From the NCBI GenBank assembly GCA_947494095.1, contig CANLTI010000003.1, forward strand, positions 1 through 64,000: DNA of 64,000 nucleotides. The letters are read 5' to 3'. How positions within the stretch are numbered: the first letter of the stretch is position 1; every line of letters begins with the position of its first letter. The notes beneath the pieces were generated by a model, which saw only the letters and a list, made by a program, of their open reading frames with translations, ran no database searches and was not told where the DNA came from. This stretch comes from an uncultured Pseudomonadales bacterium. GTDB taxonomy: Bacteria; Pseudomonadota; Gammaproteobacteria; Pseudomonadales; Cellvibrionaceae. Below are positions 26,975 to 36,194 of the stretch, piece by piece. A program made the translations under genes and the position numbers.

Positions 26975-27958
26975 TTATTTTGACCTCATTCTAAAAAATA
27001 CTGGGGGGATTACGGAAAATCGAAACAGGCCATTGCAGCTCATGACTGCAACACCAAAACACACAATCACCATGGCTATCAATATGACCGCATTAATGGT
27101 TTCACCAAGGAATAGAACACTCAATAAAACAACCATTAGTGGCGTTAAGGAACTCAATGCTGTTGCCATTGAAGCCCCCAACGTCATCACGGCATACGTA
27201 AAACAAAAAGCCGAAAGTGTACCAACAAAAACGCCTTGAACAACCACAATCAATAAGTAGCTACTCACATCTTGGGTCAATATTATGGTGGCCAAATTTG
27301 TATCAGCCGCGCCAAAAACATATAAAACCAGCAACAAAACACACGAGACAACACTAAACAGGCCAGTGGCTGCCAGCGGAGGAATAGCGCTCTCATTAAC
27401 CGCTACCGTATAGATACTCCAACTAAGGCCGGCCGCTAAATAAAGTAAATGCCCAAAAAACATTGTTGGACTGTTAGAGGCCAACAGCTCGGGGATAATA
27501 AGAATCGCAATCCCCGCCATAATGCCAGCCACGCCAATCAAGCGCGCAGCACTGGGGTACACACCTGCACGCAAAGCCGTTAGGACAGTGACAAACAAAG
27601 GTAAAGAGCCCGGAATTAAAATACCAGCATGCGAAGCTGGCGTAAACTTAAGCCCCGATGTCGCTAAAAACAAAAACGGCAAACCGGCCCCCAAGCAAAT
27701 GCATATTAGATGCCCAGGTTTAGTCAAAAAGATCACGCTACGATATTGGTAGGCAAAATAGCCCAAAAAAATACTCGCGCAACCATAGCGTAGTGTCGCT
27801 AGATCAAATGATGTTAGACTTAACTCAACACCCATTTTTGCGGTAATAATCCAGCTACTCCAGATTAAAATCGTCAATCCAATGGCTGCAAAACCGGAAA
27901 AATTCACTCCCGGCGTGCCTATTCCTGCGCCAGAAACAGGTCGAATAAAAAAAGCCAT
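26975..27958 (-). CDS. EamA/DMT-family transporter
   Basis: The 327-residue protein has ten predicted membrane helices in two EamA repeats, of the drug/metabolite transporter superfamily. SSWIITAKMGVELS near the N terminus and SLTPLMVVLLSVLFLGETI near residue 275 are typical. Many DMT proteins linked to Lrp-type regulators export amino acids or related metabolites. It is the first gene of the operon with the dehydrogenase; GGGATG about 8 bp before its ATG fits a ribosome site. Confidence 0.9.
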   Translation of the reverse strand: MAFFIRPVSGAGIGTPGVNFSGFAAIGLTILIWSSWIITAKMGVELSLTSFDLATLRYGCASIFLGYFAYQYRSVIFLTKPGHLICICLGAGLPFLFLATSGLKFTPASHAGILIPGSLPLFVTVLTALRAGVYPSAARLIGVAGIMAGIAILIIPELLASNSPTMFFGHLLYLAAGLSWSIYTVAVNESAIPPLAATGLFSVVSCVLLLVLYVFGAADTNLATIILTQDVSSYLLIVVVQGVFVGTLSAFCFTYAVMTLGASMATALSSLTPLMVVLLSVLFLGETINAVILIAMVIVCFGVAVMSCNGLFRFSVIPPVFFRMRSK

Positions 27959-28113
27959 CTAAAGACATCCCAAATCTACATTTTAAGTGCGCTCATGATA
28001 TCGTTTATATTACGAAAATGTCGTTGCGGGTTTATCTAAGATATTCGTCATTATTAGTAGAACACGCTACTAAGCCCCTCTTAGTTAGCATACTATTTCA
28101 ATGTGAGTACATT
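27959..28113. promoter_or_regulatory. Divergent promoter region of DMT-dehydrogenase operon and Lrp gene
   Basis: These 155 bp contain both divergent promoters. The segment is AT-rich, as Lrp-type targets often are, but I see no clear palindromic operator. Its position makes it the natural binding region for the adjacent regulator. Confidence 0.45.
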
Positions 28114-28614
28114 ATGAATTTAGACAACACTGACATCAAAATTTTACAAGCCCTACAAAATAATGGCCGCCTCACCAATATCCAAGTCTCAGAGAGGGTA
28201 AATTTATCACCTTCACCTTGTCATCGCAGAGTAAAAAACCTCGAGGCCTCTGGCTTGATTATGAGCTATCGCGCCATCATCTCGCGTGAAAAAATTGGCT
28301 TGCCCATTACAGTTTTTGTCGATGTCTCTCTCGAAAACAATAAAGAAGAGGGGAGTATATTTTTTGAACGCGCAGTGCACGACATTCCTAACATTATATC
28401 TTGCCACCTGGTTTCAGGAGTGGCTGATTATCGCTTAGAAATCGTCGCTAAAGACCTTATGTCATATGAAAAGACACTCAAAGAGATCCAAAGACTCCCT
28501 GTGGTCAGCAGCATTAACAGTAACTTTTCAATACGCACCATCAAAAACGGCTCACCTCTACCCTTCGATAAAGAGAGTGTTTTTGCTAATGACCTCAATA
28601 ATTCACATAACTAA
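28114..28614 (+). CDS. Lrp/AsnC-family transcriptional regulator
   Basis: The ATG at 28114 gives 166 residues, the normal size for the family; an earlier in-frame ATG at 28018 would add 32 residues unlike any Lrp N terminus. An AsnC helix-turn-helix is seen at about 4-55 (TDIKILQALQNNGRLTN, LSPSPCHRRVKNLE), then a RAM ligand-binding domain (GLPITVFVDVSL, VSGVADYRLEIVA). Divergent from a DMT exporter and an amino acid dehydrogenase, it probably senses a branched-chain or aromatic amino acid and controls that operon. Confidence 0.9.
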   Translation: MNLDNTDIKILQALQNNGRLTNIQVSERVNLSPSPCHRRVKNLEASGLIMSYRAIISREKIGLPITVFVDVSLENNKEEGSIFFERAVHDIPNIISCHLVSGVADYRLEIVAKDLMSYEKTLKEIQRLPVVSSINSNFSIRTIKNGSPLPFDKESVFANDLNNSHN

Positions 28615-28849
28615 TACCTATAAATAAGCCCTATAAATAAACCCATAAATAGGTTTTGAGCATAGGGTTTTGTACATAGGTTTTTGTACATAGGTATTGT
28701 AAAACGCCTGTGCCCGATAGGGGCTTTGAATAAGGTTTATGCCAGCGCATGCGATATTAGGACTACCAGATCACGCGAGACGAGTGAGCCTATTATTGAT
28801 AGGCCGATGCCGCTGGCGGACACAGGGCGTAGCATACGCAGTGCAGCAA

Positions 28850-30313
28850 TTATCGGCTCATACCGTATTTGCGCATTTTTTCAACTAGCGTTGTTCGGCG
28901 AATCGTTAAACGCTCTGCCGCTCTGGCCACCACGCCACCCGAATCATCGAGCGCCTGCTTGATAAGGTTTTGCTCAAGGCCTGTAATATATTCTTTAAGG
29001 TCAATACCGCCTTCGGGCAGTAACGCACGATCACTCATGCTCACCACGGCAGGCGATGCTGCAATATGCTCCATCTCCATTTCAATATCATCTTCCACTT
29101 CGGAGTCTTGATGCCGATATTTTTCGGGTAGATCTTGCACACCTACCACACCAAATGGATGCATAATAGCCATACGCTCGACCAAATTAGCGAGCTCACG
29201 CACATTGCCCGGCCAAGCATACTTACACAAACTCAAAATGGCGGAAGAGTTAAAGCGTACCGAGCCGCGCTGCTCACTCTCAAGACGAGAAACCAATTCA
29301 TTAATCAGTAAGGGCACATCTTCTGCTCGCTCTTTGAGTGATGGCGCAACAATAGGAAACACATTTAAGCGATAATATAAATCTTCACGGAAGCCCCCCT
29401 CCGCAATCATGCCTTCTAAATGACGATGCGTGGCGGCAATAATGCGCACATTAGTTGTAAAAGTCTTATTACCACCAACCCTTTCGAATGTTTTTTCTTG
29501 TAATACCCGCAATATTTTCACTTGCATATGCAACGGCATATCGCCAATTTCATCTAAAAATAAAGTGCCACCTTCAGCCATCTCAAAACGACCCGCACGC
29601 GCACTGATGGCGCCTGTAAAAGCCCCTTTCTCATGACCAAACAACTCGCTTTCTAGTAGCTCTGCAGGGATGGCCCCGCAGTTAACCGGCACAAAAGGGC
29701 CCTCTCGGCGAGGTGAGTGGTAATGTAGGTTGCGTGCTACCACTTCTTTACCCGTACCCGACTCCCCCTCAATCAAAACGGTGACATCGGTATCGGCAAC
29801 TTGCGCCATCACTTGACGAGTGGCTTGAATCTCTTTGCTGGTCCCCACTAAACTGCGGAACAAATGCACAGGCCGCTGGCTGGGTGCCTGCGAAGCATTG
29901 GCATAAGCTTGATTAAAGCGTTGTGCACGATGCAACGCATTCACCAATTGTGAGTACGTAAAGGGGTAAGGTAATTGAGTGAGTACGCGCCGCTTAATAC
30001 TGTCATCGAGTAACGCTAAGCGCTCTTCATAGTCGGCACCCATGGTCATCATTGCCGTTGCACCAAAGCGACTTTTCACCAGAAGCCCTTCTTGTTCGAT
30101 ATGGCAAGCCTCCGTTGCGCTGCGGGTGCCTGTACCACCAAAAATAATAACCGAGATATCTTCAGCTTGCCTAGCAAGGTCTTGTTGCTGACTCTTCCAC
30201 TGACTAAAACTTAACACGGCGACTTGCTCGCCCATAAAATCAAAAATTAATTTTATTGCGTGCTGCACCTCAGTATTATCTTCAATAACAAGCACGTATT
30301 TTTCGCCCAGCAT
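28850..30313 (-). CDS. fleQ: FleQ-type sigma-54-dependent regulator
   Basis: The ATG at 30313 with GGAGAGA just upstream is preferred over an in-frame GTG at 30325, giving 487 residues. Domains are an N-terminal FleQ receiver-like domain (1-125), a AAA+ domain (about 150-385) and a Fis-type helix-turn-helix (C-terminal 45 residues, [16 protein letters not shown]). The GAFTGA motif needed to touch sigma-54 is intact, as are Walker A (EGESGTGKE) and Walker B (LFLDEIGD). The receiver-like domain has Gly where a phosphorylatable Asp would be (VIIFGGTG), as in FleQ. FleQ controls flagella and, with c-di-GMP, exopolysaccharide genes. No flagellar genes lie in this window, so orthology rests on sequence pattern. 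Confidence 0.85.
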   Translation of the reverse strand: MLGEKYVLVIEDNTEVQHAIKLIFDFMGEQVAVLSFSQWKSQQQDLARQAEDISVIIFGGTGTRSATEACHIEQEGLLVKSRFGATAMMTMGADYEERLALLDDSIKRRVLTQLPYPFTYSQLVNALHRAQRFNQAYANASQAPSQRPVHLFRSLVGTSKEIQATRQVMAQVADTDVTVLIEGESGTGKEVVARNLHYHSPRREGPFVPVNCGAIPAELLESELFGHEKGAFTGAISARAGRFEMAEGGTLFLDEIGDMPLHMQVKILRVLQEKTFERVGGNKTFTTNVRIIAATHRHLEGMIAEGGFREDLYYRLNVFPIVAPSLKERAEDVPLLINELVSRLESEQRGSVRFNSSAILSLCKYAWPGNVRELANLVERMAIMHPFGVVGVQDLPEKYRHQDSEVEDDIEMEMEHIAASPAVVSMSDRALLPEGGIDLKEYITGLEQNLIKQALDDSGGVVARAAERLTIRRTTLVEKMRKYGMSR

Positions 30314-30327
30314 GACTCTCTCCACTT

Positions 30328-30346
30328 TTGGCTACTCAGTAGCCAA
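30328..30346 (-). promoter_or_regulatory. Palindrome in the fleQ leader
   Basis: TTGGCTAC-TCA-GTAGCCAA is a perfect 8-bp inverted repeat with a 3-base spacer, 15 bp upstream of the fleQ ATG and next to the ribosome site. It could be an operator or an RNA hairpin that affects translation. The function is not established. Confidence 0.6.
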
Positions 30347-30587
30347 CACACATCACTGTGCTGTTGTTAATTACAATACCGCACAGAGGATTTCACACAG
30401 CGCAAAGCCTCTATGTAGTAAAGTAATAGTCAACAAAATCAAAGCAGTCAAATAACTGGCGACAAATAATTGAATACAAAAAAGCCAAAGATACCTCGAG
30501 CAAAACAGTGCCAATAAAGTAACTTAATTAGCGTAAAAAAAGCGCGAGCCCTACACTTTAAACCGCATACAGGCCGCTGCTGGCACC

Positions 30588-31739
30588 TCAAACGGGGCTG
30601 CACGGATAGCTAAAAAAAGCCTCAATCGCGTCTTTTTCCCACATTGCATCTTGGTAGCCTAACTCCATAAGCTCGGTACAATACTGCGATGAAAACAATA
30701 AATAACTGGCGACCGAAGCGCCACCACCACGGGTTGTAGCACCTATCGCGCGCATAAAAAACCGCAAGCTCTTAGGTAAGTCACGCACCCGTCTACCCGC
30801 TATTTTATCGATAGGTTTAGAGGGGGAAATCACCAGCGTTTCAACCGGCCGCAAATTGAAGGTACGACTACAGCGTTCTTTATCGGCCAATGCAAGTAAC
30901 GCATTAGTGCGATTTAGGTGCTCTAAATCGCCCTCTAAAGTATCAATAAATGCGCTATTAAACATTTGCCCAAAAACCTGAGCAATTGAAGGTGGATGCG
31001 CCAAAGCGCGCTTGGGCGCCCGCCAACGCCTCTTTATTGGATTATGGCTCACCCCAATAACACATATGCGGCTCGCCCCTAAATGCAATGCAGGGCTAAT
31101 GGGTGCTAACTGACGCATAGCGCCATCGCCAAAGTACTCTTTATTTAAAGCTACCGCCGGAAACACAGCAGGAATGGCCGATGATGCCAATAAGTGCTCA
31201 ACATTTAGCACCGCCGGTGTGCCCACTCTACGTGCGCGCCGCCAACCTTTTAATGCCGGATTACCCTGGAAAAAACTCACTGACTCACCCGATGAATAGC
31301 CCAAAGCCGTCACACAAATAGCCTCAAGCACCCCCTCATCAATGCGCGTTTGAATATTATCAAACGGAATAACTTGATTGAGCAATCCACGTAAAGGACT
31401 ATTATCCAAAAGCCCCAAAGGCTTTCCTTCACCTACGCCTTGATGAAATAATGACCGAGCCACCCCCAACAACCCTGACGTCAAATCTCCCCAGCCTGTC
31501 TTATACACTTGATCAACCTCAAGCGTGCACCACGTATGCGCAAGCGCCGCCGCCGACGCATTAAAAGAACCCGCATACGAGGCCATTGCTAACGCATTAA
31601 TAGCACCCGCTGAAGTCCCGCAGATAATCGGGAAAGGGGTTTGCAGGCATGGGACTATTTCGGACATAGCCAATAATACACCCGCCTGATAAGCCGCTCG
31701 CGCGCCGCCGCCCGACAAAACCAATGCATTCGTAGACAT
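30588..31739 (-). CDS. Patatin-like phospholipase
   Basis: The 383-residue protein begins with the patatin oxyanion motif SGGGARAAYQAGVL (8-21). It has the nucleophile elbow GTSAG (near residue 42) and the catalytic Asp in FGDGAMRQ (near residue 205), so the Ser-Asp dyad is complete. Members hydrolyse acyl chains from lipids. No signal peptide is present, so it is probably cytoplasmic or membrane-associated. It stands alone on the minus strand between fleQ and radA; the ribosome site is weak. Confidence 0.9.
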   Translation of the reverse strand: MSTNALVLSGGGARAAYQAGVLLAMSEIVPCLQTPFPIICGTSAGAINALAMASYAGSFNASAAALAHTWCTLEVDQVYKTGWGDLTSGLLGVARSLFHQGVGEGKPLGLLDNSPLRGLLNQVIPFDNIQTRIDEGVLEAICVTALGYSSGESVSFFQGNPALKGWRRARRVGTPAVLNVEHLLASSAIPAVFPAVALNKEYFGDGAMRQLAPISPALHLGASRICVIGVSHNPIKRRWRAPKRALAHPPSIAQVFGQMFNSAFIDTLEGDLEHLNRTNALLALADKERCSRTFNLRPVETLVISPSKPIDKIAGRRVRDLPKSLRFFMRAIGATTRGGGASVASYLLFSSQYCTELMELGYQDAMWEKDAIEAFFSYPCSPV

Positions 31740-31851
31740 AAAAGTGGCCGTTTATAGTCATTAGTCATTAAAACCCTATCAAAAGTATGGCTAGCAATTC
31801 AATTTTTACCACTTTGGTATCAATCACCACCACCCAGTGCTAAGAGGCACA

Positions 31852-33222
31852 TTACAGATGCTCTAATGCTTCAGATAAATGCTTAACAGGAACAATAGTT
31901 AGTCCCTTAATGGGGTCTTTGGGCGCATTGCCTATAGGGACAATGGCGCGCTTGAAGCCATGTTTGGCGGCCTCTCTTAACCGCTCTTGACCATTAGGGA
32001 CAGGCCTAATTTCACCGGCTAGGCCGACTTCGCCAAACGTCACTAAATCTTGCGGTAACGCAAAATCTCTAAAACTAGATACCAAAGCCAAAATCAAAGC
32101 CAGATCCGCTGAGGTTTCAACCACTTTCACGCCGCCCACTACATTGACAAAAACGTCTTGATCACCAAGCATCAAGCCACCATGGCGATGAATCACGGCC
32201 AGCAACATACTTAAACGGTTTTGATCTAGGCCCACAGACACCCTGCGCGGATTACCTAAATGACTCTCGGCAACCAGCGCTTGAATTTCTACCAATAACG
32301 GCCGTGTACCCTCCCAAACAACCATAACCGCCGAGCCAGAGGTAACCTGATCACTGCGCTGCAAAAAGATGGAAGAAGGGTTAGAGACCTCTTTAAGGCC
32401 CTGCTCTGTCATAGCAAAAACTCCCAACTCATTGACCGCACCAAACCGGTTTTTATGGCCGCGCAAGGTTCTAAAACGCGAGTCATGATCGCCTTCAAAC
32501 ATAATAGAGCAATCAATCATATGCTCCAGCACCTTAGGCCCTGCTAGGCTTCCATCTTTGGTAACATGCCCCACTAAAATTAATACTGCGCCACTTTGCT
32601 TGGCGTAACGCGTTAAAAAAGCCGCGCTTTCACGCACTTGAGAGACGCTGCCAGGCGCCGATGCGATATCATCCAAATGAACCACTTGAATAGAATCCAC
32701 CACAATCAGCTGAGGCTGAAGGGCATAGGCGGTATCAACAATCGACTCCACACGGGTTTCAGACAACAAATTGAGCTTATCCGTCGGCAAGCCTAATCGC
32801 TGAGCACGCATCGCAACCTGCTGTAAAGACTCCTCGCCCGTCACATAAAGCGCTGTTTTGACCGCCGCCAAATGACACAGTGTTTGCAATAAGATAGTCG
32901 ATTTACCGGCTCCCGGATGGCCGCCAATCAATACCACCGAGCCCGGTACAAAACCGCCACCTAATACACGGTCAAACTCACCCATGCCAGCACTAAAACG
33001 GGGTAAATCTTGCAAGCTCACATCTTTGAGTAGCTTGACCTCACTGGCCTTCCCGCCGGCATAACCGGTAAATGTCGCGGCCCCACCGGTTGTTTGAGCG
33101 GGCTTACCCAAACGCACCTCTTGCACGGTATTCCATTGGCCGCACTCACTGCACTGCCCTTGCCATTTTCGATAGTCCGCACCACAATCATTGCAGACAA
33201 ACGCCGATTGCGCCTTTGCCAT
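31852..33222 (-). CDS. radA: DNA repair protein RadA
   Basis: The 456-residue length matches RadA. A four-cysteine zinc finger lies at the N terminus (CNDCG, then CSECGQW). Walker A is GGHPGAGKS near residue 100; the KNRFG motif specific to RadA appears as KNRFGAVNELG. A C-terminal Lon-like domain follows (VNVVGGVKV, LALVSSFRD, FGEVGLAGEIRPV). RadA is a helicase-like recombination factor that processes branched DNA. Its ATG overlaps the stop codon of the NADAR gene by one base (TAATG), so the two are translationally coupled. Confidence 0.97.
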   Translation of the reverse strand: MAKAQSAFVCNDCGADYRKWQGQCSECGQWNTVQEVRLGKPAQTTGGAATFTGYAGGKASEVKLLKDVSLQDLPRFSAGMGEFDRVLGGGFVPGSVVLIGGHPGAGKSTILLQTLCHLAAVKTALYVTGEESLQQVAMRAQRLGLPTDKLNLLSETRVESIVDTAYALQPQLIVVDSIQVVHLDDIASAPGSVSQVRESAAFLTRYAKQSGAVLILVGHVTKDGSLAGPKVLEHMIDCSIMFEGDHDSRFRTLRGHKNRFGAVNELGVFAMTEQGLKEVSNPSSIFLQRSDQVTSGSAVMVVWEGTRPLLVEIQALVAESHLGNPRRVSVGLDQNRLSMLLAVIHRHGGLMLGDQDVFVNVVGGVKVVETSADLALILALVSSFRDFALPQDLVTFGEVGLAGEIRPVPNGQERLREAAKHGFKRAIVPIGNAPKDPIKGLTIVPVKHLSEALEHL

Positions 33223-33710
33223 TATATCTCTACCTTATTGTCAGCCTTTTGAGCGTTGAATAATTTACGTCGAATATCCATCCAAATCATCCCCAAATAG
33301 TTATCGCCACGCTGGTCGCGCCCAATGCCCCAGTAATGTTCATACGCTGAATTTTCGATAATCCATTGCTCACCGGTAGCCAGTAACGCCTGCTGAACCT
33401 CTGCGTTTTGAATGGTTTTACTGTATAGCGCACGAGTCATGAGCGTTTTACGAACAGCCTTAAAATCAGCTCGCCGGCGACGCCACCATACGTTGCCGAG
33501 CCGATAGGCCTGCTGCGCCGAAGGAGCGGCCTCTATTTTAGCCGCATAGGGCGCAGTGCTGTATTTTGCGCATTGATAGTAATGCTCAGCACTGGCCCAG
33601 TGTTTATCTTCTAACTCAAAGCCATGCATAGATTGAGGAGATAAAAAATGGTCGCTATCAAAACGCGAAAACGACAACGCATCTTCATACTCGGTATTGT
33701 GGGCAAACAT
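33222..33710 (-). CDS. NADAR-family protein (YbiA-like)
   Basis: The ATG at 33710 preceded by AGGA gives 162 residues, typical of NADAR proteins; the longer frame has no ribosome site. Family motifs are FLSPQSMHGFELEDKHWASAEHYYQ-type core with conserved W-x-S-x-E-x-Y-Y-Q (about 35-45), an RRRADF stretch, LLATGEQWIIENS and WGIGRDQRGDNYLG. NADAR proteins act as N-glycosidases in riboflavin side-product metabolism (YbiA) and, in some systems, reverse ADP-ribosylation of guanine in DNA. Its stop codon overlaps the radA start. That coupling is suggestive of a nucleic-acid repair role, but this is inference; no DarT-like toxin is nearby. Confidence 0.85.
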   Translation of the reverse strand: MFAHNTEYEDALSFSRFDSDHFLSPQSMHGFELEDKHWASAEHYYQCAKYSTAPYAAKIEAAPSAQQAYRLGNVWWRRRRADFKAVRKTLMTRALYSKTIQNAEVQQALLATGEQWIIENSAYEHYWGIGRDQRGDNYLGMIWMDIRRKLFNAQKADNKVEI

Positions 33711-33802
33711 GCTGATTCCTAATAATAAGTAAACGCCTTGAGCGGGGTGACCGATAATAATAACAGAGGCCGCAAGCAAAAATGACTGAAATAAAAGACA
33801 GG

Positions 33803-33833
33803 CAAAAAAAAGCCCCTTATGAAGAAGGGGCTT
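33803..33833 (-). terminator. Intrinsic terminator upstream of NADAR-radA
   Basis: The stem AAGCCCCTT / AAGGGGCTT is followed, on the minus strand, by nine T residues. It would stop transcripts coming from the response-regulator gene before they reach the NADAR gene. Confidence 0.85.
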
Positions 33834-33880
33834 GAGAAAATTTGGCCAACAACAAACTTTAACGGCTGATTCAGTGATTA

Positions 33881-34184
33881 GACACGAGAAAAAAAATACA
33901 TGATCCGATGTAACTATTCAGAGGTCCTGAAATTGGGCGCTAATGAATCATTTTCTGGGCCGCTCAAGCCATCTGCGACTTTGTGCTCCTCGACTTTATG
34001 CTCCTGCACTGTCTAACCCTTGCTTTCCCTGCAAGGCCCGGCGCTTAAATACCCAAAAAATAACCCATCAGCCCCACCCCAAGAGGGGTTTGTTAGCTTG
34101 ACTGAATAGTTGCGATCCAATAACACTTGTTTTGTGCTGCCTCTGCTGCGCGGCTCAAAGCACTAATGCCTCAGCATGCGCCCC
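33881..34184 (+). mobile_element. Family-B MITE-like element, copy B3 (right end missing), interrupted by A3
   Basis: The left end is degenerate (GACACGAG after TTA). The body matches B4 up to GCATGCGCCCCTT, then similarity stops at 34184, directly at the stop codon of the minus-strand response-regulator gene. Element A3 splits it at 33910-34113. The distal end of about 60 bp is absent, so either the element was truncated or the gene end replaced it. Confidence 0.65.
33910..34113 (+). mobile_element. Family-A MITE-like element, copy A3 (nested in B3)
   Basis: The left end is GTAACTATTCAG and the right end CTGAATAGTTGC, with one base changed. The flanking octamers GATCCGAT (33902-33909) and GATCCAAT (34114-34121) agree at 7 of 8 positions. 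The insertion point inside the B element is the same as that of A1. Confidence 0.8.
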
Positions 34185-35609
34185 TTACTCGGGCGTAAAC
34201 GAGAAAGACAACCGGCTATTTTGCGCCGCCGATTTATTCCACTCACCAGCACTGGTAGCACTTGTAGTTGGTGGGTAGCTGTATTTAGGGCTATCAAAGC
34301 CCAAATTCGCCAATTCGACATTAATACCGCCTTCTGTGAGTACTGGCGTACTGTGCAGATAATTTAAAAACCCCACCGAAACCTGTTCATTTAACGACAA
34401 GTCGAGGTCTTGGTCAGCAAGAAAAACACACTCTTCAATATTCGATTGCTCATCGGGAAGCATCCACTCACCGCTCGGGGCTTGCACTGCACAATAATTC
34501 CCCATATGTACGTCGATAAAGATCGTACCGGTAAAATTAGCCGCTTTTAGTAATGCCAGTAAATCACCCAGCATATAAATGCGCTGATCATCTAATGGCT
34601 TGGTCCCAAAAGTCACCTGCGGATCCATATTGACCGCCCAGCCTAAAGCATCGAGCATCACGCGCGCATCTGGCCCGCTACTAGGCTTAGGCCGCTCATT
34701 GGCTAGCTGCTCTAACACGCCTGTGACGAGTGCGTTTTGCTTGTCGCTTTGTGCCGTTAAAATTTCATACTGCTCATTAGCAATTTCTTGTGCTTGGTGG
34801 CTGGCAAATAACTGATAGCCCACAAAGACCAAGGCTAAAAATACCAGTACAGAGAACAGCATCGAGCCGCCGCCCATGCCTGTACTGACAGGGGCGGGCG
34901 TTTCAACCGGTGCGACCTCTACGGGTTTTTCCACTTTCACCGCACCCACTTTAGGTGCCGACTTGTCTTGAATCTCTTTGCTGAGTCGTCGCATCAAAAA
35001 CTTGGTATTGTCTTCGATTTCTTGGCGCACTTTGGCAATGTGTATTTCAAAGAGCTTACCCACTTGGGCTTGCACTTTATTCAAGTCATTAGAGGCGATA
35101 TATTCAGCAGGCTTACCTCGCTTAGAGTCAAAATCAACCCCCTGTTGCGACGGCCTTGACGCTGGCGATACCCCGCCAAAGCTAGATTTAGACTTCGCAT
35201 CAGGCGCGCTCTCGCTAGTGGCCGTATTATGACTCGCCGCCGCAATGCCTAAGCTTGTCAACACCTTTTCAATACTAGAAGACTGGATAACTTCTTTAGA
35301 GATAATATCTAAAGCACCCAGTGCCCGAGCCTGCCCCACATAAACATCACCTTGCTCCGAGGTATACATCACCACAGGAATCAAAGCCGTTGCCGGGTTG
35401 GATTTGATAATTTTGAGTGCCGAAAGCCCACTCATCCCTTCCATGTGATGATCAAGAAAGATAACCGCAGGTTGCCGGTAAGATAAATACCCAAGTGCCT
35501 CCTCGGCAGAGTTGGATGTATCAATTTCCACATCAAACTTCTCAAGCATTTTGCGCAAGCGCATTTGCGCCGTTCTTGAGTCATCAACGATTAACGCGCG
35601 TTTTGTCAT
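34185..35609 (-). CDS. Response regulator with transmembrane helix and non-cytoplasmic C-terminal domain
   Basis: The 474-residue protein has a canonical receiver domain at 1-120: acidic pair D9-D10, phospho-acceptor D53 in VIFLDHHM, Thr83, and Lys105. A polar linker (125-240) holds a stretch with coiled-coil character (175-215). One strong membrane helix lies at about 250-269. A second coiled-coil-like segment (270-305) and a domain with two cysteines follow (about 320-474; GNYCAVQ and IEECVF). I do not recognise the C-terminal domain. The receiver and the C-terminal domain would be on opposite sides of the inner membrane, which is unusual for a response regulator. The last codon lies against element B3, so the native C terminus may have changed. 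Confidence 0.8.
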   Translation of the reverse strand: MTKRALIVDDSRTAQMRLRKMLEKFDVEIDTSNSAEEALGYLSYRQPAVIFLDHHMEGMSGLSALKIIKSNPATALIPVVMYTSEQGDVYVGQARALGALDIISKEVIQSSSIEKVLTSLGIAAASHNTATSESAPDAKSKSSFGGVSPASRPSQQGVDFDSKRGKPAEYIASNDLNKVQAQVGKLFEIHIAKVRQEIEDNTKFLMRRLSKEIQDKSAPKVGAVKVEKPVEVAPVETPAPVSTGMGGGSMLFSVLVFLALVFVGYQLFASHQAQEIANEQYEILTAQSDKQNALVTGVLEQLANERPKPSSGPDARVMLDALGWAVNMDPQVTFGTKPLDDQRIYMLGDLLALLKAANFTGTIFIDVHMGNYCAVQAPSGEWMLPDEQSNIEECVFLADQDLDLSLNEQVSVGFLNYLHSTPVLTEGGINVELANLGFDSPKYSYPPTTSATSAGEWNKSAAQNSRLSFSFTPE

Positions 35610-36194
35610 TTATCTGCCCTTAGCAAAAACGTTACACCTACAGTACTGCGCTTTATGCGCACTTTACTTCATAGATTGGGAGCTTATACCCCATTACCCT
35701 GTTTGTTAACGGGTTTAGAAGCAGAAAAAGACATAAGCGAGAACCGCATCAAAGCAATCTCGAATATGGCAGTAAAAATCACACCTAAGGCCTCTAAATT
35801 TCAAGCTATAGCCTGTTCGTCACCACGACCGCTCGCAAGCCGCAATATCTAACATTGAGTTATAGAATAGTAAATAGCCCACCAATTAGCCACAACTAGG
35901 CGCACATATAAGGCACTAAAACCCTTAAAAACGACAACGGCGCCATAGTTGAAAAAAAATTTGACATCTTAATAATCCACTATATGCTTCGGGGCAGCTA
36001 GAAAAAAGTCTTTTGGTTACACTCTTCTTATCGTTGTTTTACTTGTAATACCTCGACCAGTAGTCTCAGTACCATCTTAATTTCCAGCTACGACCGCTCA
36101 CCCTTGTGCACTTCGACTGGGCAAGCCTAACAAGGCAAAAAACCAACAGCACAAGACATGAGCAAAATTTAAATTTTTATATCGAGATATTATT
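35610..36194. other. Intergenic region upstream of the cold-shock gene (585 bp)
   Basis: No gene is visible. The left part should hold the response-regulator promoter on the minus strand. The right part holds the cold-shock promoter and a leader of about 200 bases. Confidence 0.55.
35962..35989 (+). promoter_or_regulatory. Sigma-70-type promoter for the cold-shock gene
   Basis: A consensus -35 TTGACA (35962-35967) is separated by 16 bp from TATGCT (35984-35989). It lies about 200 bp before the cold-shock ATG, which predicts a long 5' leader of the kind known for cspA-type genes. Confidence 0.65.

Noticed and set aside
28684..28962. Plus-strand frame of 92 codons overlapping the end of fleQ
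   Set aside because: It runs antisense into fleQ and has no ribosome site or family match.
34185..34367. Plus-strand frame in the end of the response regulator gene
   Set aside because: Antisense shadow with no start signals.
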